Below, piece after piece: positions 53,814 through 62,636 of a stretch of DNA of 64,000 nucleotides. The position numbers and the translations under genes were made by a program. The stretch covers positions 310,001 to 374,000 of the forward strand of contig NZ_BCVX01000001.1 of assembly GCF_001591965.1 (NCBI RefSeq). The letters are read 5' to 3'. How positions within the stretch are numbered: position 1 is the first letter of the stretch; the number at the start of each line of letters is the position of its first letter. The DNA is from Lysinibacillus odysseyi 34hs-1 = NBRC 100172. Lineage in GTDB: Bacteria; Bacillota; Bacilli; Bacillales_A; Planococcaceae. The notes beneath the pieces are model-generated. The model did no database searches. It saw only the letters and a list, made by a program, of their open reading frames with translations, and was not told the DNA's origin.

Positions 53814-54041
53814 TTAATTGTGATGCTTGTCCTTTGGTTCAAATGTCTGACAGCACGTTTCACTGGATGTGCTGGCTTTTTCAGTTACAGAATAATCATC
53901 GAAATCAGATGCAAACTCGGTGTTATTTTTACCACGGCTGTTTTCTGTACGGTCTACAAGAATCTTTTCAGCACCGCATAAATTTCCTTTTTCATAAAAG
54001 AGACAATTTGAGATCGTACAGTTTACTTCTACGTTTGGCAT
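53814..54041 (-). CDS. DUF1540 cysteine-rich small protein
   Basis: 75 residues. VNCTISNCLFYEKGNLCGAEKI and the C-terminal ETCCQTF give the five-cysteine pattern of DUF1540, seen in many spore-formers and probably metal binding. GAGGAGG seven bases before the ATG at 54041 selects this start. The middle is acidic and Ser/Thr-rich. Confidence 0.85.
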   Translation of the reverse strand: MPNVEVNCTISNCLFYEKGNLCGAEKILVDRTENSRGKNNTEFASDFDDYSVTEKASTSSETCCQTFEPKDKHHN

Positions 54042-54693
54042 ACTATTCCTCCTCATTATTTAATATGACAAGTACAAAATGCCTGCACTTCATTTTTGTA
54101 CTCCTCATACAATAGTTTGTCCAATTTTATTGGATTTTATTTTCCTTTATTCTCTTGTGTAAGTTTTTATTCCCATGTATTGCGCATTTCAAACTTTCAT
54201 TTAGGAAATAGGTATTTTAAATTGCCCTTATATCAAAAAAGTACTAAAAAAAATACATACATGAATTGTCCCCCGAATGTGTTCCTCCACCTAAAAACGG
54301 CTCATCTTTACTAAGTTGAAGCAACATTCATATTTTTACGTTGGACTCACAAAAAGCGCCCTCCATTACCCTTTACTTGGAAAATAACAAGACATCATTG
54401 GTTTATTCTTATTTATTTTCATAAACTCTTATTATTTTTTAGCTTTATAAGGGTAAAAGATAGGGTTTCTAATATGTTTACTGTATAATGAGATTGATAT
54501 ATATTAAAAAACGAATACGCTTTCAATTTAATATTTCACAAAGTAAAATAAGTGACTTTCCTATTAAACATCCTTTGAAGGCCACTATCAATTTAATAAA
54601 AATATTAGAATTGGACTGTACTATTTATTATTGTACGGTAGCTAAATGACAAACTTTTTTGTAACTATTTAATTGGGATAAGGTGAAGGAAAA
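54042..54693. other. Long AT-rich gap before the RsbY-like gene
   Basis: No gene seen on either strand. It holds the divergent start regions of the DUF1540 gene and the phosphatase gene. TATAAT occurs at about 54483, without a matching -35 that I can support. Confidence 0.4.
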
Positions 54694-55836
54694 ATGACGA
54701 TTCTTCTTGTGGACGATAATTCAGTTAATTTATTTGTTATCGAGAAAATACTTAACAACGCTGGCTATCATGATTGTGTATCGCTTGCCTCAGCGATGGA
54801 GCTGTTCGATTATCTTCATTTAGAAGATACGAAGGCAACCGGCGGAGCGGTCGACTTAATCCTGCTCGATATAATGATGCCGGAGATTGACGGCTTGGAG
54901 GCATGTAAACGTATTAAGCAAGATGATCGATTCAAGGATATTCCCGTTATTTTTGTGACGGCACTTGAAGATAAAAGCAAGCTTGCTGAAGCGTTAGATA
55001 TTGGTGGCGCCGATTATATTACGAAACCTATCAACAAAACGGAGCTGCTCGCTCGTATCCGTGTAGCACTTCGACTGAAGTCTGAATTAGACTGGCACAA
55101 GCAGCATGAAAAGAAAATTCAGTATGAGCTGGATTTAGCGACTCATGTACAGCGAAGCCTGCTAAGCCCGCCTCTTTCTAAAGAAAATCTGCAGATTGAA
55201 GTAACTTATATGCCTTCCTCCAATTTAGCTGGTGATATGTATTACTGGCATAAAATTAGTGAGCACCGCTATGCAGTCATCCTGCTCGATATGATGGGGC
55301 ACGGCATTTCCGCTTCGCTCGTTTGTATGTTCATCTCCTCTGTGCTTCGCGAAGCGGTCAAGCAGCTTGTTGAACCTGAGCTTGTCATAAAGGAGCTAAA
55401 CCGCTATATGGCTCTCCTGCAGGATGGTAAGCAGGATATGCCTTACTATTTCACGGCGATTTATCTTGTCATTGATACAGAAAGCAACACAGTGGAATAT
55501 GTCAATGCGGGACACCCGGCAGGCTATGCGTTTGTTGACAATAAGGAGCTTGTTCCTCTGGATAAGGGCAGCTATGCAGTCGGCTTCTTTGATGAAATCA
55601 AAGTGAAAAAGCAAACGCTCCACTATACAACTGATTTACAAATCATCTTATTTACGGATGGCCTGCTTGAAGCAATGGGTCCTTGTGAAATTGAATCTGA
55701 AAAGCACATTCGTGCAGCTTCCTCTTCGAAATGGACGAATTTCCAGGAGACAGTTGAACAGCTCATTTCCAAAGAAAAGCAGCAAGATCAGCCAGATGAT
55801 ATTTGTATCCTGATGCTTCAGGCACAGGCAAAATAA
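54694..55836 (+). CDS. rsbY: Response-regulator PP2C (SpoIIE-type) phosphatase, RsbY-like
   Basis: 380 residues. Receiver domain 1-125 (Asp7, Asp8, phosphoacceptor Asp59 in LLDIMMP, Lys111), a short helical linker with LDLATHVQRSLL, then a SpoIIE/PP2C domain to the end (AGDMYYWHKI, LLDMMGHGISASL, LFTDGLLEA, DDICILML). In B. cereus RsbY dephosphorylates the anti-anti-sigma factor RsbV and so frees sigma-B when its receiver is phosphorylated by RsbK. The gene lies near a CheR-type and a CHASE3 kinase gene as in B. cereus, but sigB, rsbV and rsbW are not in this window. Confidence 0.88.
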   Translation: MTILLVDDNSVNLFVIEKILNNAGYHDCVSLASAMELFDYLHLEDTKATGGAVDLILLDIMMPEIDGLEACKRIKQDDRFKDIPVIFVTALEDKSKLAEALDIGGADYITKPINKTELLARIRVALRLKSELDWHKQHEKKIQYELDLATHVQRSLLSPPLSKENLQIEVTYMPSSNLAGDMYYWHKISEHRYAVILLDMMGHGISASLVCMFISSVLREAVKQLVEPELVIKELNRYMALLQDGKQDMPYYFTAIYLVIDTESNTVEYVNAGHPAGYAFVDNKELVPLDKGSYAVGFFDEIKVKKQTLHYTTDLQIILFTDGLLEAMGPCEIESEKHIRAASSSKWTNFQETVEQLISKEKQQDQPDDICILMLQAQAK

Positions 55837-55897
55837 GAGGCATTAATAGCCAATCTATCCGTAACGATAGATGGTATCTTTCCCTCTACAAGAGCAA

Positions 55898-55932
55898 AAA
55901 CTATCCAGAAGTGATACCCTTCTGGATAGTTT
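55898..55932. terminator. Bidirectional terminator after rsbY
   Basis: Perfect 14-bp stem (55898-55911 with 55919-55932), T tail on the plus side and A/T on the other. Confidence 0.9.
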
Positions 55933-55937
55933 TTATT

Positions 55938-56441
55938 TTATTCAGGCGCTGTTATGACAAAATCAAACACGCTATCTTGATTGTTTAAAGACGCTACGGA
56001 AAATGTATAGAGCCCTTTAGGCATATACCCTTCTTTATATTGTGCAACAAACGTTTTAGACTGTCCCGGATTCAATTCCCCACTATTCCACATACGGTCA
56101 TCGGGAGCAGTAATCTTCCACGAAAATGGGCTGTCTCCTTTATTCGTAAATCTGTAAATGACTTGCTTTCCAGTAGTTTCTATGTAAAATTCATTCTGGT
56201 ACTCGGCCGGTGCCCCGGCATCCCGGTACTGGACGAGCAATGTTTTTTCATTTTCCCAGGAAGAATCCCCGATATAGCCGGTATGCTCAGGGAGAATTTC
56301 ATTTTCTTCCTGACTAATGGCTTCTTGCAAAATCAAGCCTGTACTCACAGCCACATCCTCTTTTTTATCCGTTTCAGCTTGGCAGGCTGCCAATACGATT
56401 ACACATCCTATTGTTACTAATAGTTTATTATATCCATTCAT
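55938..56441 (-). CDS. Lipoprotein of unknown function
   Basis: 167 residues. Signal peptide with lipobox VLAACQ. After an acidic linker, a beta-rich domain with GKQVIYRFTNKGDSPFSWKI, LNPGQSKTFVAQY and GLYTFSVASLN, an immunoglobulin-like pattern. No enzyme motif. It lies between rsbY (convergent) and the rsbM operon; a link with the module is possible but unsupported. Confidence 0.7.
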   Translation of the reverse strand: MNGYNKLLVTIGCVIVLAACQAETDKKEDVAVSTGLILQEAISQEENEILPEHTGYIGDSSWENEKTLLVQYRDAGAPAEYQNEFYIETTGKQVIYRFTNKGDSPFSWKITAPDDRMWNSGELNPGQSKTFVAQYKEGYMPKGLYTFSVASLNNQDSVFDFVITAPE

Positions 56442-56534
56442 CGCCTACTCCTCCACCTAACACCGATTTTTTTTTAAATATTCGATAGCTCTTCGTCTTT
56501 TCCTTTGTCATTCTCTCTTTTTGTTGCAAAGAAA

Positions 56535-56585
56535 TAAAAAAAGGGCTGTATTAAAAGTCAGAACGACTCTTAACACAACCTTTTT
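56535..56585. terminator. Long imperfect hairpin
   Basis: AAAAAGG...TGT...TTAA.AGTC pairs with GACT.TTAA...ACA...CCTTTTT over about 22 pairs. Confidence 0.6.
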
Positions 56586-56654
56586 CATAATAAATATCCC
56601 TTATAAAATATTGCTCCTGCGATGGTCACATCAATATATTCCCATCCTCATGGC

Positions 56655-56697
56655 AAAGGGGATGTCCTCGAACAACTTCTCGGACATCCCCTTTTTT
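56655..56697. terminator. Terminator of the rsbK-rsbM operon
   Basis: 13-bp stem (56655-56667 with 56682-56694), two bases from the rsbM stop; T run best on plus, A-rich reverse on minus. Confidence 0.75.
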
Positions 56698-56698
56698 A

Positions 56699-57547
56699 CT
56701 ATTTAACTTTTTGGTATATTTTCTCACTTGCTACTACTTCTTCATAATTAGAGATTAGCTCTTCAAACCGCAATGTCTCCTTGTCACCTAAACAGAGGAA
56801 CCCGTTTAAGCTAAGGCTATCATAAAATAATCCATGAACCTGATTTTGCAGTGGTGGTGAAAAATAGATTAGCACGTTGCGGCACAGGATTAAATGGAAC
56901 TCATTAAATGACTGGTCTGTTACAAGGTTATGTTGCGCGAAAATAATATTTTTTTTCAAGAATGAGTGAAAATACGCAAACTGAAAATCTGTTTTATAAT
57001 ACTCGGAAAATGCTTGGTTTCCGCCCGCAAGCATATAATTTTTTGTGTAGGACTGCATACGCTGAATCGGAAACACACCTTGCTTCGCCTTTTCGAGTAC
57101 CCGTTCATTCATGTCCGTTGCATAAATGACCGCCTTATCAAGAAGCCCTTCCTCCTCAAGGAGAATCGCCATCGAGAATACTTCCTCACCGGTAGCACAA
57201 CCCGCATGCCATATGCGGATTTCCGGATAATCGCGCAGCTTTGGTATAACATCCGTCCGCAATGCCCTGAAAAAGCTGGGATTGCGGAACATTTCCGTTA
57301 CATTAATCGAGAAGTCATTTAGCAGCTGCGTTAAATATCCTTCCTCATGTATGACCCTTTCCTGAAGGCGGGAAATTGTCGGGATGTTATTGATTTTCAT
57401 CCGGTTGTATACACGACGGGAGATGGAAGCCCGGTTATATTGGCGGAAGTCATAACCCGATAATCGGTATACGGTTTCTAGCAGTAAATCTAATTCAAGA
57501 TTGGCATGCTGATTATTTTCCAACCTCTGTTCATCATAATTCCCCAT
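56699..57547 (-). CDS. rsbM: CheR-type protein methyltransferase, RsbM-like
   Basis: 282 residues. CheR N-terminal helices (SGYDFRQYNRASISRRVYNR), AdoMet motif IRIWHAGCATGEEVFSMA and LILCRNVLIYFSPPLQ. In B. cereus RsbM methylates the sensor kinase RsbK and lowers sigma-B activity. There are no chemotaxis receptors or cheB nearby, and the gene overlaps the kinase stop by one base, which points to the kinase as its substrate. Confidence 0.86.
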   Translation of the reverse strand: MGNYDEQRLENNQHANLELDLLLETVYRLSGYDFRQYNRASISRRVYNRMKINNIPTISRLQERVIHEEGYLTQLLNDFSINVTEMFRNPSFFRALRTDVIPKLRDYPEIRIWHAGCATGEEVFSMAILLEEEGLLDKAVIYATDMNERVLEKAKQGVFPIQRMQSYTKNYMLAGGNQAFSEYYKTDFQFAYFHSFLKKNIIFAQHNLVTDQSFNEFHLILCRNVLIYFSPPLQNQVHGLFYDSLSLNGFLCLGDKETLRFEELISNYEEVVASEKIYQKVK

Positions 57548-60381
57548 TACTTAACTCCTTTAGACACGAGCCATACTCTCAGCACTGAGAACAGCTGCTC
57601 TAAATTTAATGGTTTACTAATGTAATCAGATGCGCCGGCTTCCAGCGATTTGTCACGGTCATTTTTCATCGCTTTCGCTGTCAGTGCGATAATCGGCAGA
57701 TCCGTTAATTTCATTTCGTTACGGATGATCGACATTGTTTCATAGCCGTCCATATTCGGCATCATGATATCCATTAGCACCACATCTATATTATGATCTT
57801 CCCTCATAATATCTAAGCATTCCAAACCGTCTTTCGCGACTAATGTCGTCATTCCCCGGTTTTCTAGAACTCGCTTCAGTGCATAAATATTTCGGTTGTC
57901 ATCATCGACTATTAATACTCGTTTATTTTGGAATACTTCCAGCTCATTTTGTGGAGATAAAGCAGGGGCTTGCTTCTCTTCTTCTGCCTCTTCTTCCACT
58001 GGCTGCTCTTCAAATCGGCTGGCTTCCATTGCCTCCAGCGCTTCTAATTCCTCTATATCGTCATAATCCACGGCAGAAGCTGCACTCATCTCTGCATAGG
58101 ATAAATGCATCTGTTCCTCTTCGGCAATACCATCAGGTAAGCTTGGAATAATCAATGTAAACGTACTGCCTTTGCCCTCTTCACTAGCAAGGGTAATTCT
58201 AGCCCCCAGTAGTTTGGAGAATTCGCGGCAAATTGAAAGTCCAAGACCTGAGCCGCCGTATTTACGGACAGTCGCACCATCAGCCTGCTGGAATGTTTCA
58301 AAAATCAGCTGATGTTTATCTGCCGGAATACCAATACCCGTATCGCTCACGGAGATTTCCAGCCAATCAGGACTGATATTTTGCATACATGTTGTCACTT
58401 GCTGATCATTCAATCTATTAATGTTCAAGCTCACAGAGCCCTGCTCGGTAAATTTGAATGCATTCGCTAATAGGTTTTTCAGAATCTGCTGGAATTTCTT
58501 CGCATCTGTATAGAAGACTTCAGGAACAGAATCTGCTTTTGTAATATTAAACTCAATATTTTTTTGGTTGGCTACTGGTGAGAATAGCTGATCCATCTGT
58601 GCTGGCAGTTCGCTTAAATTCACTTCGCCAAATAATACATCAATTTTACCTGCTTCCACTTTAGAAAGATCAAGAATATCGTTAATGAGCGACAGTAAAT
58701 CCACACCGGACGAATGTATGACTCTAGCAAACTCCGCTTCTTCATCCGATAGATTATTGCTGCCATTTTCCACAAGCATTTCAGATAAAATAAGAATACT
58801 GTTCAATGGTGTACGCAGTTCATGCGACATATTTGCCAGGAACTCGGATTTATAGTTCGAGTTCAGTCTTAGCTGTTCAGCCGTCTCTTCCAACTCTTTC
58901 TTCGCCTTTTCCAGCGCTTTAGATTTCGCTTCGGCGTCTTGTGTTCTTTCCTCAAGCTGCTTATTAATCGCTGTCAATGCATCAGTTTGCATTTGCAGTT
59001 CCTCAGACTGTGTTTGCAGCTCTTCTGATTGTGTCTGCAGTTCTTCTGATTGGACTTGCAATTCTTCCGTCATCGCCCGTGATTCATTTAATAAACGAAC
59101 GATTTCCATGCGTCCTAAAATGCTGTTTACAGTTAAGCCCAATGTTTCAGTAATCTGCTTAACTAGTTCCAGCTGCTGCTCATCATATTCTTTCATTGTC
59201 GCTATTTCAATGACTGCAATCGCTTCATCATCATAGATAATAGGTAAAATCACTACTTGATTCGGCGGTATTTCCCCAAGCCCCGTGCCGATTAAACGAT
59301 AATCTTTTGGCAGGCCTTTATTCGTGAACATGCGCTTTTCAGCAGCTGCCTGTCCTATTAGCCCTTCTCCTAGCTTGAAGTTTTCACGCCCAACCGTAGC
59401 ACTATCTCCTGCAAATGATGCCTGTTTTACGTAGCTGACTTTATTATCTACCGTTTCCCGTACATAAAAGGCGGCATAAGAAGTTTCTGTGCGATCTGCC
59501 ACTTCTGACAGGAATACTTGTGCCAGCTTCGTAATTGAAGAGACACCTTGGTACGTGGTCACAATATCAGCAATATTCTTCTGCAGCCATTCCCTTTTTT
59601 CCAATGTATCCAGTAAGTAGTTCGTAGCATTTGCAAGGTCTCTCACTTCATCCTGCGTTTTCACCTTGATCCGCTCTCCATGACTGCCCCCGGATAAGGC
59701 TATTTTTCGGATTGTATCCGTAACGTCGCTAATTGTATTGACAATCATCCGTGAGATGCCACTTGAAATTCCAATAGCAATTAATGAAATTATAATTAAC
59801 AGAGCGAACAGGCCAAATGTTAGAATCTGGTTTCGGCCATCAAGTGCTGCAGCCCGTTCATCAATGTTTGCGGCCTCAATCGCTAGGAAAGACTCAAATT
59901 GAGATTGAATGGCTTCCGTATCCTTCCGTCCTACATCCACCCGGAAGAATTCTTCCAATTCTTCAACTCTATTTTCCCTTTTCATTTGGATGACAGGATC
60001 ACCCGCATTCGCAATCCAGTGGTCAATTGTTACCTTAATCTCATCTAATAACTTTAATTGTCCAGGATTCTCAGCCACTATCTGACGGAGCTTATCATAA
60101 TTTACTTTCCAATTTGAAGAGGCATTATTATAAGGTTCTAAGTAGCTAGTTTCTCCCGTTATAACATATCCGCGCTGACTTGACTCCATATCTTTTATAC
60201 TTTTTTCAATATTATTCGTCAAAGTCTGCACTTGCGAATCAAATTGGATAAGATGATTCCTTGACTTTTGCAATGAGGTAATTTGCGCATTTAAAAAGAT
60301 AACGGATATTAGCAAGCAAACAATAATGACAATATAGCCAACCGTTATTTTGGAGCGTATACCTAATTTTATTCTATTCAT
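57547..60381 (-). CDS. rsbK: CHASE3-HAMP-GAF hybrid histidine kinase, RsbK-like
   Basis: 944 residues. Helix 1 (about 12-30), CHASE3 extracellular domain (40-180), helix 2 (187-208), HAMP (209-262), GAF (275-420), a coiled coil with three SEELQTQ-type heptads (about 438-466), HisKA with His520 in ANMSHELRTPLN, HATPase (SVSDTGIGIP, GGSGLGLSIC), an acidic linker (775-805) and a C-terminal receiver with Asp871. In B. cereus RsbK senses stress and phosphorylates RsbY. Upstream region 60382-60705 is AT-rich with no gene. Confidence 0.9.
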   Translation of the reverse strand: MNRIKLGIRSKITVGYIVIIVCLLISVIFLNAQITSLQKSRNHLIQFDSQVQTLTNNIEKSIKDMESSQRGYVITGETSYLEPYNNASSNWKVNYDKLRQIVAENPGQLKLLDEIKVTIDHWIANAGDPVIQMKRENRVEELEEFFRVDVGRKDTEAIQSQFESFLAIEAANIDERAAALDGRNQILTFGLFALLIIISLIAIGISSGISRMIVNTISDVTDTIRKIALSGGSHGERIKVKTQDEVRDLANATNYLLDTLEKREWLQKNIADIVTTYQGVSSITKLAQVFLSEVADRTETSYAAFYVRETVDNKVSYVKQASFAGDSATVGRENFKLGEGLIGQAAAEKRMFTNKGLPKDYRLIGTGLGEIPPNQVVILPIIYDDEAIAVIEIATMKEYDEQQLELVKQITETLGLTVNSILGRMEIVRLLNESRAMTEELQVQSEELQTQSEELQTQSEELQMQTDALTAINKQLEERTQDAEAKSKALEKAKKELEETAEQLRLNSNYKSEFLANMSHELRTPLNSILILSEMLVENGSNNLSDEEAEFARVIHSSGVDLLSLINDILDLSKVEAGKIDVLFGEVNLSELPAQMDQLFSPVANQKNIEFNITKADSVPEVFYTDAKKFQQILKNLLANAFKFTEQGSVSLNINRLNDQQVTTCMQNISPDWLEISVSDTGIGIPADKHQLIFETFQQADGATVRKYGGSGLGLSICREFSKLLGARITLASEEGKGSTFTLIIPSLPDGIAEEEQMHLSYAEMSAASAVDYDDIEELEALEAMEASRFEEQPVEEEAEEEKQAPALSPQNELEVFQNKRVLIVDDDNRNIYALKRVLENRGMTTLVAKDGLECLDIMREDHNIDVVLMDIMMPNMDGYETMSIIRNEMKLTDLPIIALTAKAMKNDRDKSLEAGASDYISKPLNLEQLFSVLRVWLVSKGVK

Positions 60382-60705
60382 AGAGTCTCCTGCCTTTATC
60401 TTCTCTATTTTCTCTTCTTTAATACTATACTAATTAAAAGGGAAATGAAACCGAGAGTGAGAGAAATGGTCTTTATTAATTAGTATCTATCATAAGTAAA
60501 TCATACTATTTATGTTACATCGCCTCAAACCTAAAGGACTATTTGTATTTTTCTATATTTTCCTTCTATTATTAAAGCGGATTTTTTCTACTCAAAAAAC
60601 GACAACTGTCTCTTTTACCCTATCTTTTAAAACTCTAAACATATTTTTTTATTTTTATCTCAGCTGAAGAGAAAGCATATATTCCATGAGGAATACTACG
60701 TAAGA

Positions 60706-60903
60706 TTAGTGCAAACAGCAGCCTCTCTTCGGGAGCAGATCATAAGCGTTGAAGTAATTTGCACTATGCAGCTGGTTTTGTATGTATAAGGGGGTATTAG
60801 TCCAGCCGCAAAAAGACTCTACCTGATAGGCTTTTTGCAGCCGGTTGACCTGATTTTCCGCTATAATTCCTGTAAGCTGGCCTGTAAATACTCCTTCTCC
60901 CAT
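60706..60903 (-). CDS. Possible small ORF or gene fragment after yezG
   Basis: A 65-codon frame overlapping the last 43 bases of yezG. After the overlap the sequence is protein-like (NQVNRLQKAYQVESFCGW, then QLHSANYFNAYDLLPKRGCC). No ribosome binding site of its own is clear. It may be the tail of a lost gene. No family recognised. Confidence 0.3.
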   Translation of the reverse strand: MGEGVFTGQLTGIIAENQVNRLQKAYQVESFCGWTNTPLYIQNQLHSANYFNAYDLLPKRGCCLH

Positions 60904-61289
60904 TTTTCCTTTTTTTCGAGAAAGTCTACAGTAGACAAATCGTCATAATCAAATTTGATTTTCATGTTTCCTTTGCTATTTAATTGGAAGGTCAAATTTG
61001 TCCAAAGCTCCTGCTCGGCTTCATCAAATGCTAGGAGAAGCCGTTCAAATGCGTCATATAGCGCATTCGCCAGCACTTCCCATTCCCGTTTGCTTCCCTT
61101 AAGCATACTGGCTACATCCAGCATGTAAACTGGTTCCGTGCTGAACTCGGGATAATAATAGAAAAACAGCCTATGGTTTTTTTCATCTATTTCCGTATAG
61201 AGAAAGATCGTCTGCCATTTCTCCGGAATCATCTTCACCAAAATGTCGGCAACTTCCTGATAAATTCTCTCCATCTCTTTTGTGACCAT
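60861..61289 (-). CDS. yezG: Immunity protein YezG family (DUF600)
   Basis: 142 residues. Family pattern: ADILVKMIPEKWQTIFLYTE, RLFFYYYPEFSTEPVYMLDV and IKFDYDDLSTVDFLEKKEKW. In B. subtilis YezG neutralises the C-terminal nuclease of the LXG toxin YeeF. No LXG toxin is nearby, so this is an orphan immunity gene. GGGGG precedes the ATG by six bases. Confidence 0.88.
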   Translation of the reverse strand: MVTKEMERIYQEVADILVKMIPEKWQTIFLYTEIDEKNHRLFFYYYPEFSTEPVYMLDVASMLKGSKREWEVLANALYDAFERLLLAFDEAEQELWTNLTFQLNSKGNMKIKFDYDDLSTVDFLEKKEKWEKEYLQASLQEL

Positions 61290-61340
61290 CTTATTCCCCC
61301 TGCTATTTTATTCACCGTTTCCCCATCATTTGCTTTCTTA

Positions 61341-61766
61341 TTAGTTAAGCGTGATATATTCCATCTGTTCTTCTCCGTCCAGTCCCTGCCATACTATTTG
61401 AACTTGATAAGAAATATTGTCTGTTGGCGGGTCGCCGAAAAATAAATCCGGGAATGAAAAAGGATGGAGGGTATGAACCGTTCCATCAACATTGTCTACC
61501 CAATCCGAGAACTCTGTTCTGCTGACGATAACTTCCTCCCCCTCTAAAAATGCCAGCTTCTTTACGGTAAGTTCTTCCGTTGTTTTTTGTTCCACCGAAA
61601 GCATCCAGCCTCCTTCTAAACTGCCTGGGCCCTGTTCTTGGAAAAGTACCTTCCATGTGCCATCTTTAGAGCTGCCCTTCATCGTATGGGTGGAATAGTC
61701 CCAGTAAATGAATCCGGCAATAGCGAGCACGAATACACCAACTAAAGCAGCGTAAAATTTCATCAT
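61341..61766 (-). CDS. Membrane-anchored hypothetical protein
   Basis: About 141 residues: one N-terminal helix (about 4-24, FYAALVGVFVLAIAGFIYW) and an extracytoplasmic beta-rich domain (GTWKVLFQEQ, VSRTEFSDWV, YQVQIVWQG). AAAGGA eight bases before the ATG at 61766 sets the start; the open frame extends upstream into the dispersed repeat and should be ignored. 51 bases upstream of yezG on the same strand. Function unknown. Confidence 0.65.
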   Translation of the reverse strand: MMKFYAALVGVFVLAIAGFIYWDYSTHTMKGSSKDGTWKVLFQEQGPGSLEGGWMLSVEQKTTEELTVKKLAFLEGEEVIVSRTEFSDWVDNVDGTVHTLHPFSFPDLFFGDPPTDNISYQVQIVWQGLDGEEQMEYITLN

Positions 61767-61859
61767 TTCCCTGTTCCTTTCTCTTTGCCTGCTAAGAATC
61801 GTTTCCTCCTTTTTTCTGCATATAAGCGTCGAACTCCTTTGTCTTTTTGCGGGTAAATT

Positions 61860-61895
61860 AAAAACAGGTCTATTGCCTAATGGCAATAGACCTGT
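61860..61895 (-). terminator. Terminator of the queC-VUT operon
   Basis: A 14-bp stem ACAGGTCTATTGCC (61895-61882 equivalent) with GGCAATAGACCTGT and TTTT on the minus strand, located beyond the 129-bp repeat. Confidence 0.85.
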
Positions 61896-62022
61896 CAGCC
61901 TGTTGAAAAACGCTTTCATCCAGCATTGCTTGCCTCACTCGTCCGCTCATGAACTTAGGTTCTATTCGCGTCTTCGCTCATCGGCGCGCCTTGTTTGGCA
62001 AGCGTTTTCAAGACAGGCTGGG
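61894..62022. repeat. 129-bp dispersed repeat, copy 2
   Basis: Inverted relative to the copy at 37184-37312; shares long identical blocks such as AACGCTTTCATCCAGCA and GAACTTAGGTTCTATTCGCG. Inserted between the VUT transporter stop codon and its terminator, so it is probably transcribed. Confidence 0.85.
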
Positions 62023-62042
62023 TATACCTTCTGTCAGTAATT

Positions 62043-62576
62043 CTACACTAACGCCTTTTCCTTTCTTACATGTACCTGATTCAGAATCAGTGCACCAAAC
62101 AGTTGGATGATCGTTTTCACGATAATTTGCCCTAAAATAGCAGTCGGCACCGCCTCCCAAGGCAGTATTCCGGCGCCAAGCGGACTTAAGCCGACAATGA
62201 CAAAGACAGCAGAATCGAGTAATCCACCGACAATACCGCTGTAAAGTACACGCCAAGCCATTGGCAGTTTTAGGCGCGTATAGATTTCTGTATCGGCAGT
62301 TTCTGCAATAACAAAAGACAGTGCTGACGCTGCTACAATCATAAGCGTATCTCCTAGCAAAAAGGAAGCGAGCGCTGATAACAGAAGGGCTGTCATAATA
62401 AATAAATATGTTTTCGCCCGGCCGTATTTATTTTGCACTAAATCACGGAAAATAAAGGTCGCTCCTACGAAAAGCGTTCCCATCGGTACAATGAACATGC
62501 CAAATTCCAATGGTGCAAAGCGTGCCGTCACTACATTGGCAATGACGATTGATAATAAGTAAAATAAAATTCTCAT
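62043..62576 (-). CDS. VUT family protein, probable queuosine-precursor transporter
   Basis: 177 residues, about six helices. VUT/YhhQ pattern: VIANVVTARFAPLEFGMFIVPMGT, FIFRDLVQNKYGRAKTYLFI and ETADTEIYTRLK. Family members import preQ0/preQ1. Here it follows queC on the same transcript under a preQ1 riboswitch, which supports that role. CAGGAG seven bases before the ATG. Confidence 0.85.
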   Translation of the reverse strand: MRILFYLLSIVIANVVTARFAPLEFGMFIVPMGTLFVGATFIFRDLVQNKYGRAKTYLFIMTALLLSALASFLLGDTLMIVAASALSFVIAETADTEIYTRLKLPMAWRVLYSGIVGGLLDSAVFVIVGLSPLGAGILPWEAVPTAILGQIIVKTIIQLFGALILNQVHVRKEKALV

Positions 62577-62636
62577 AATCGTACTCCTGTTCTTCTAAAT
62601 AATTCATCTGTTTAGGCAGGCTGTTTTGAGCTGCTT

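Noticed and set aside
61767-61919. N-terminal extension of the membrane-anchored protein
   Set aside because: It would translate part of the dispersed repeat and a terminator; the ATG at 61766 has the ribosome binding site.
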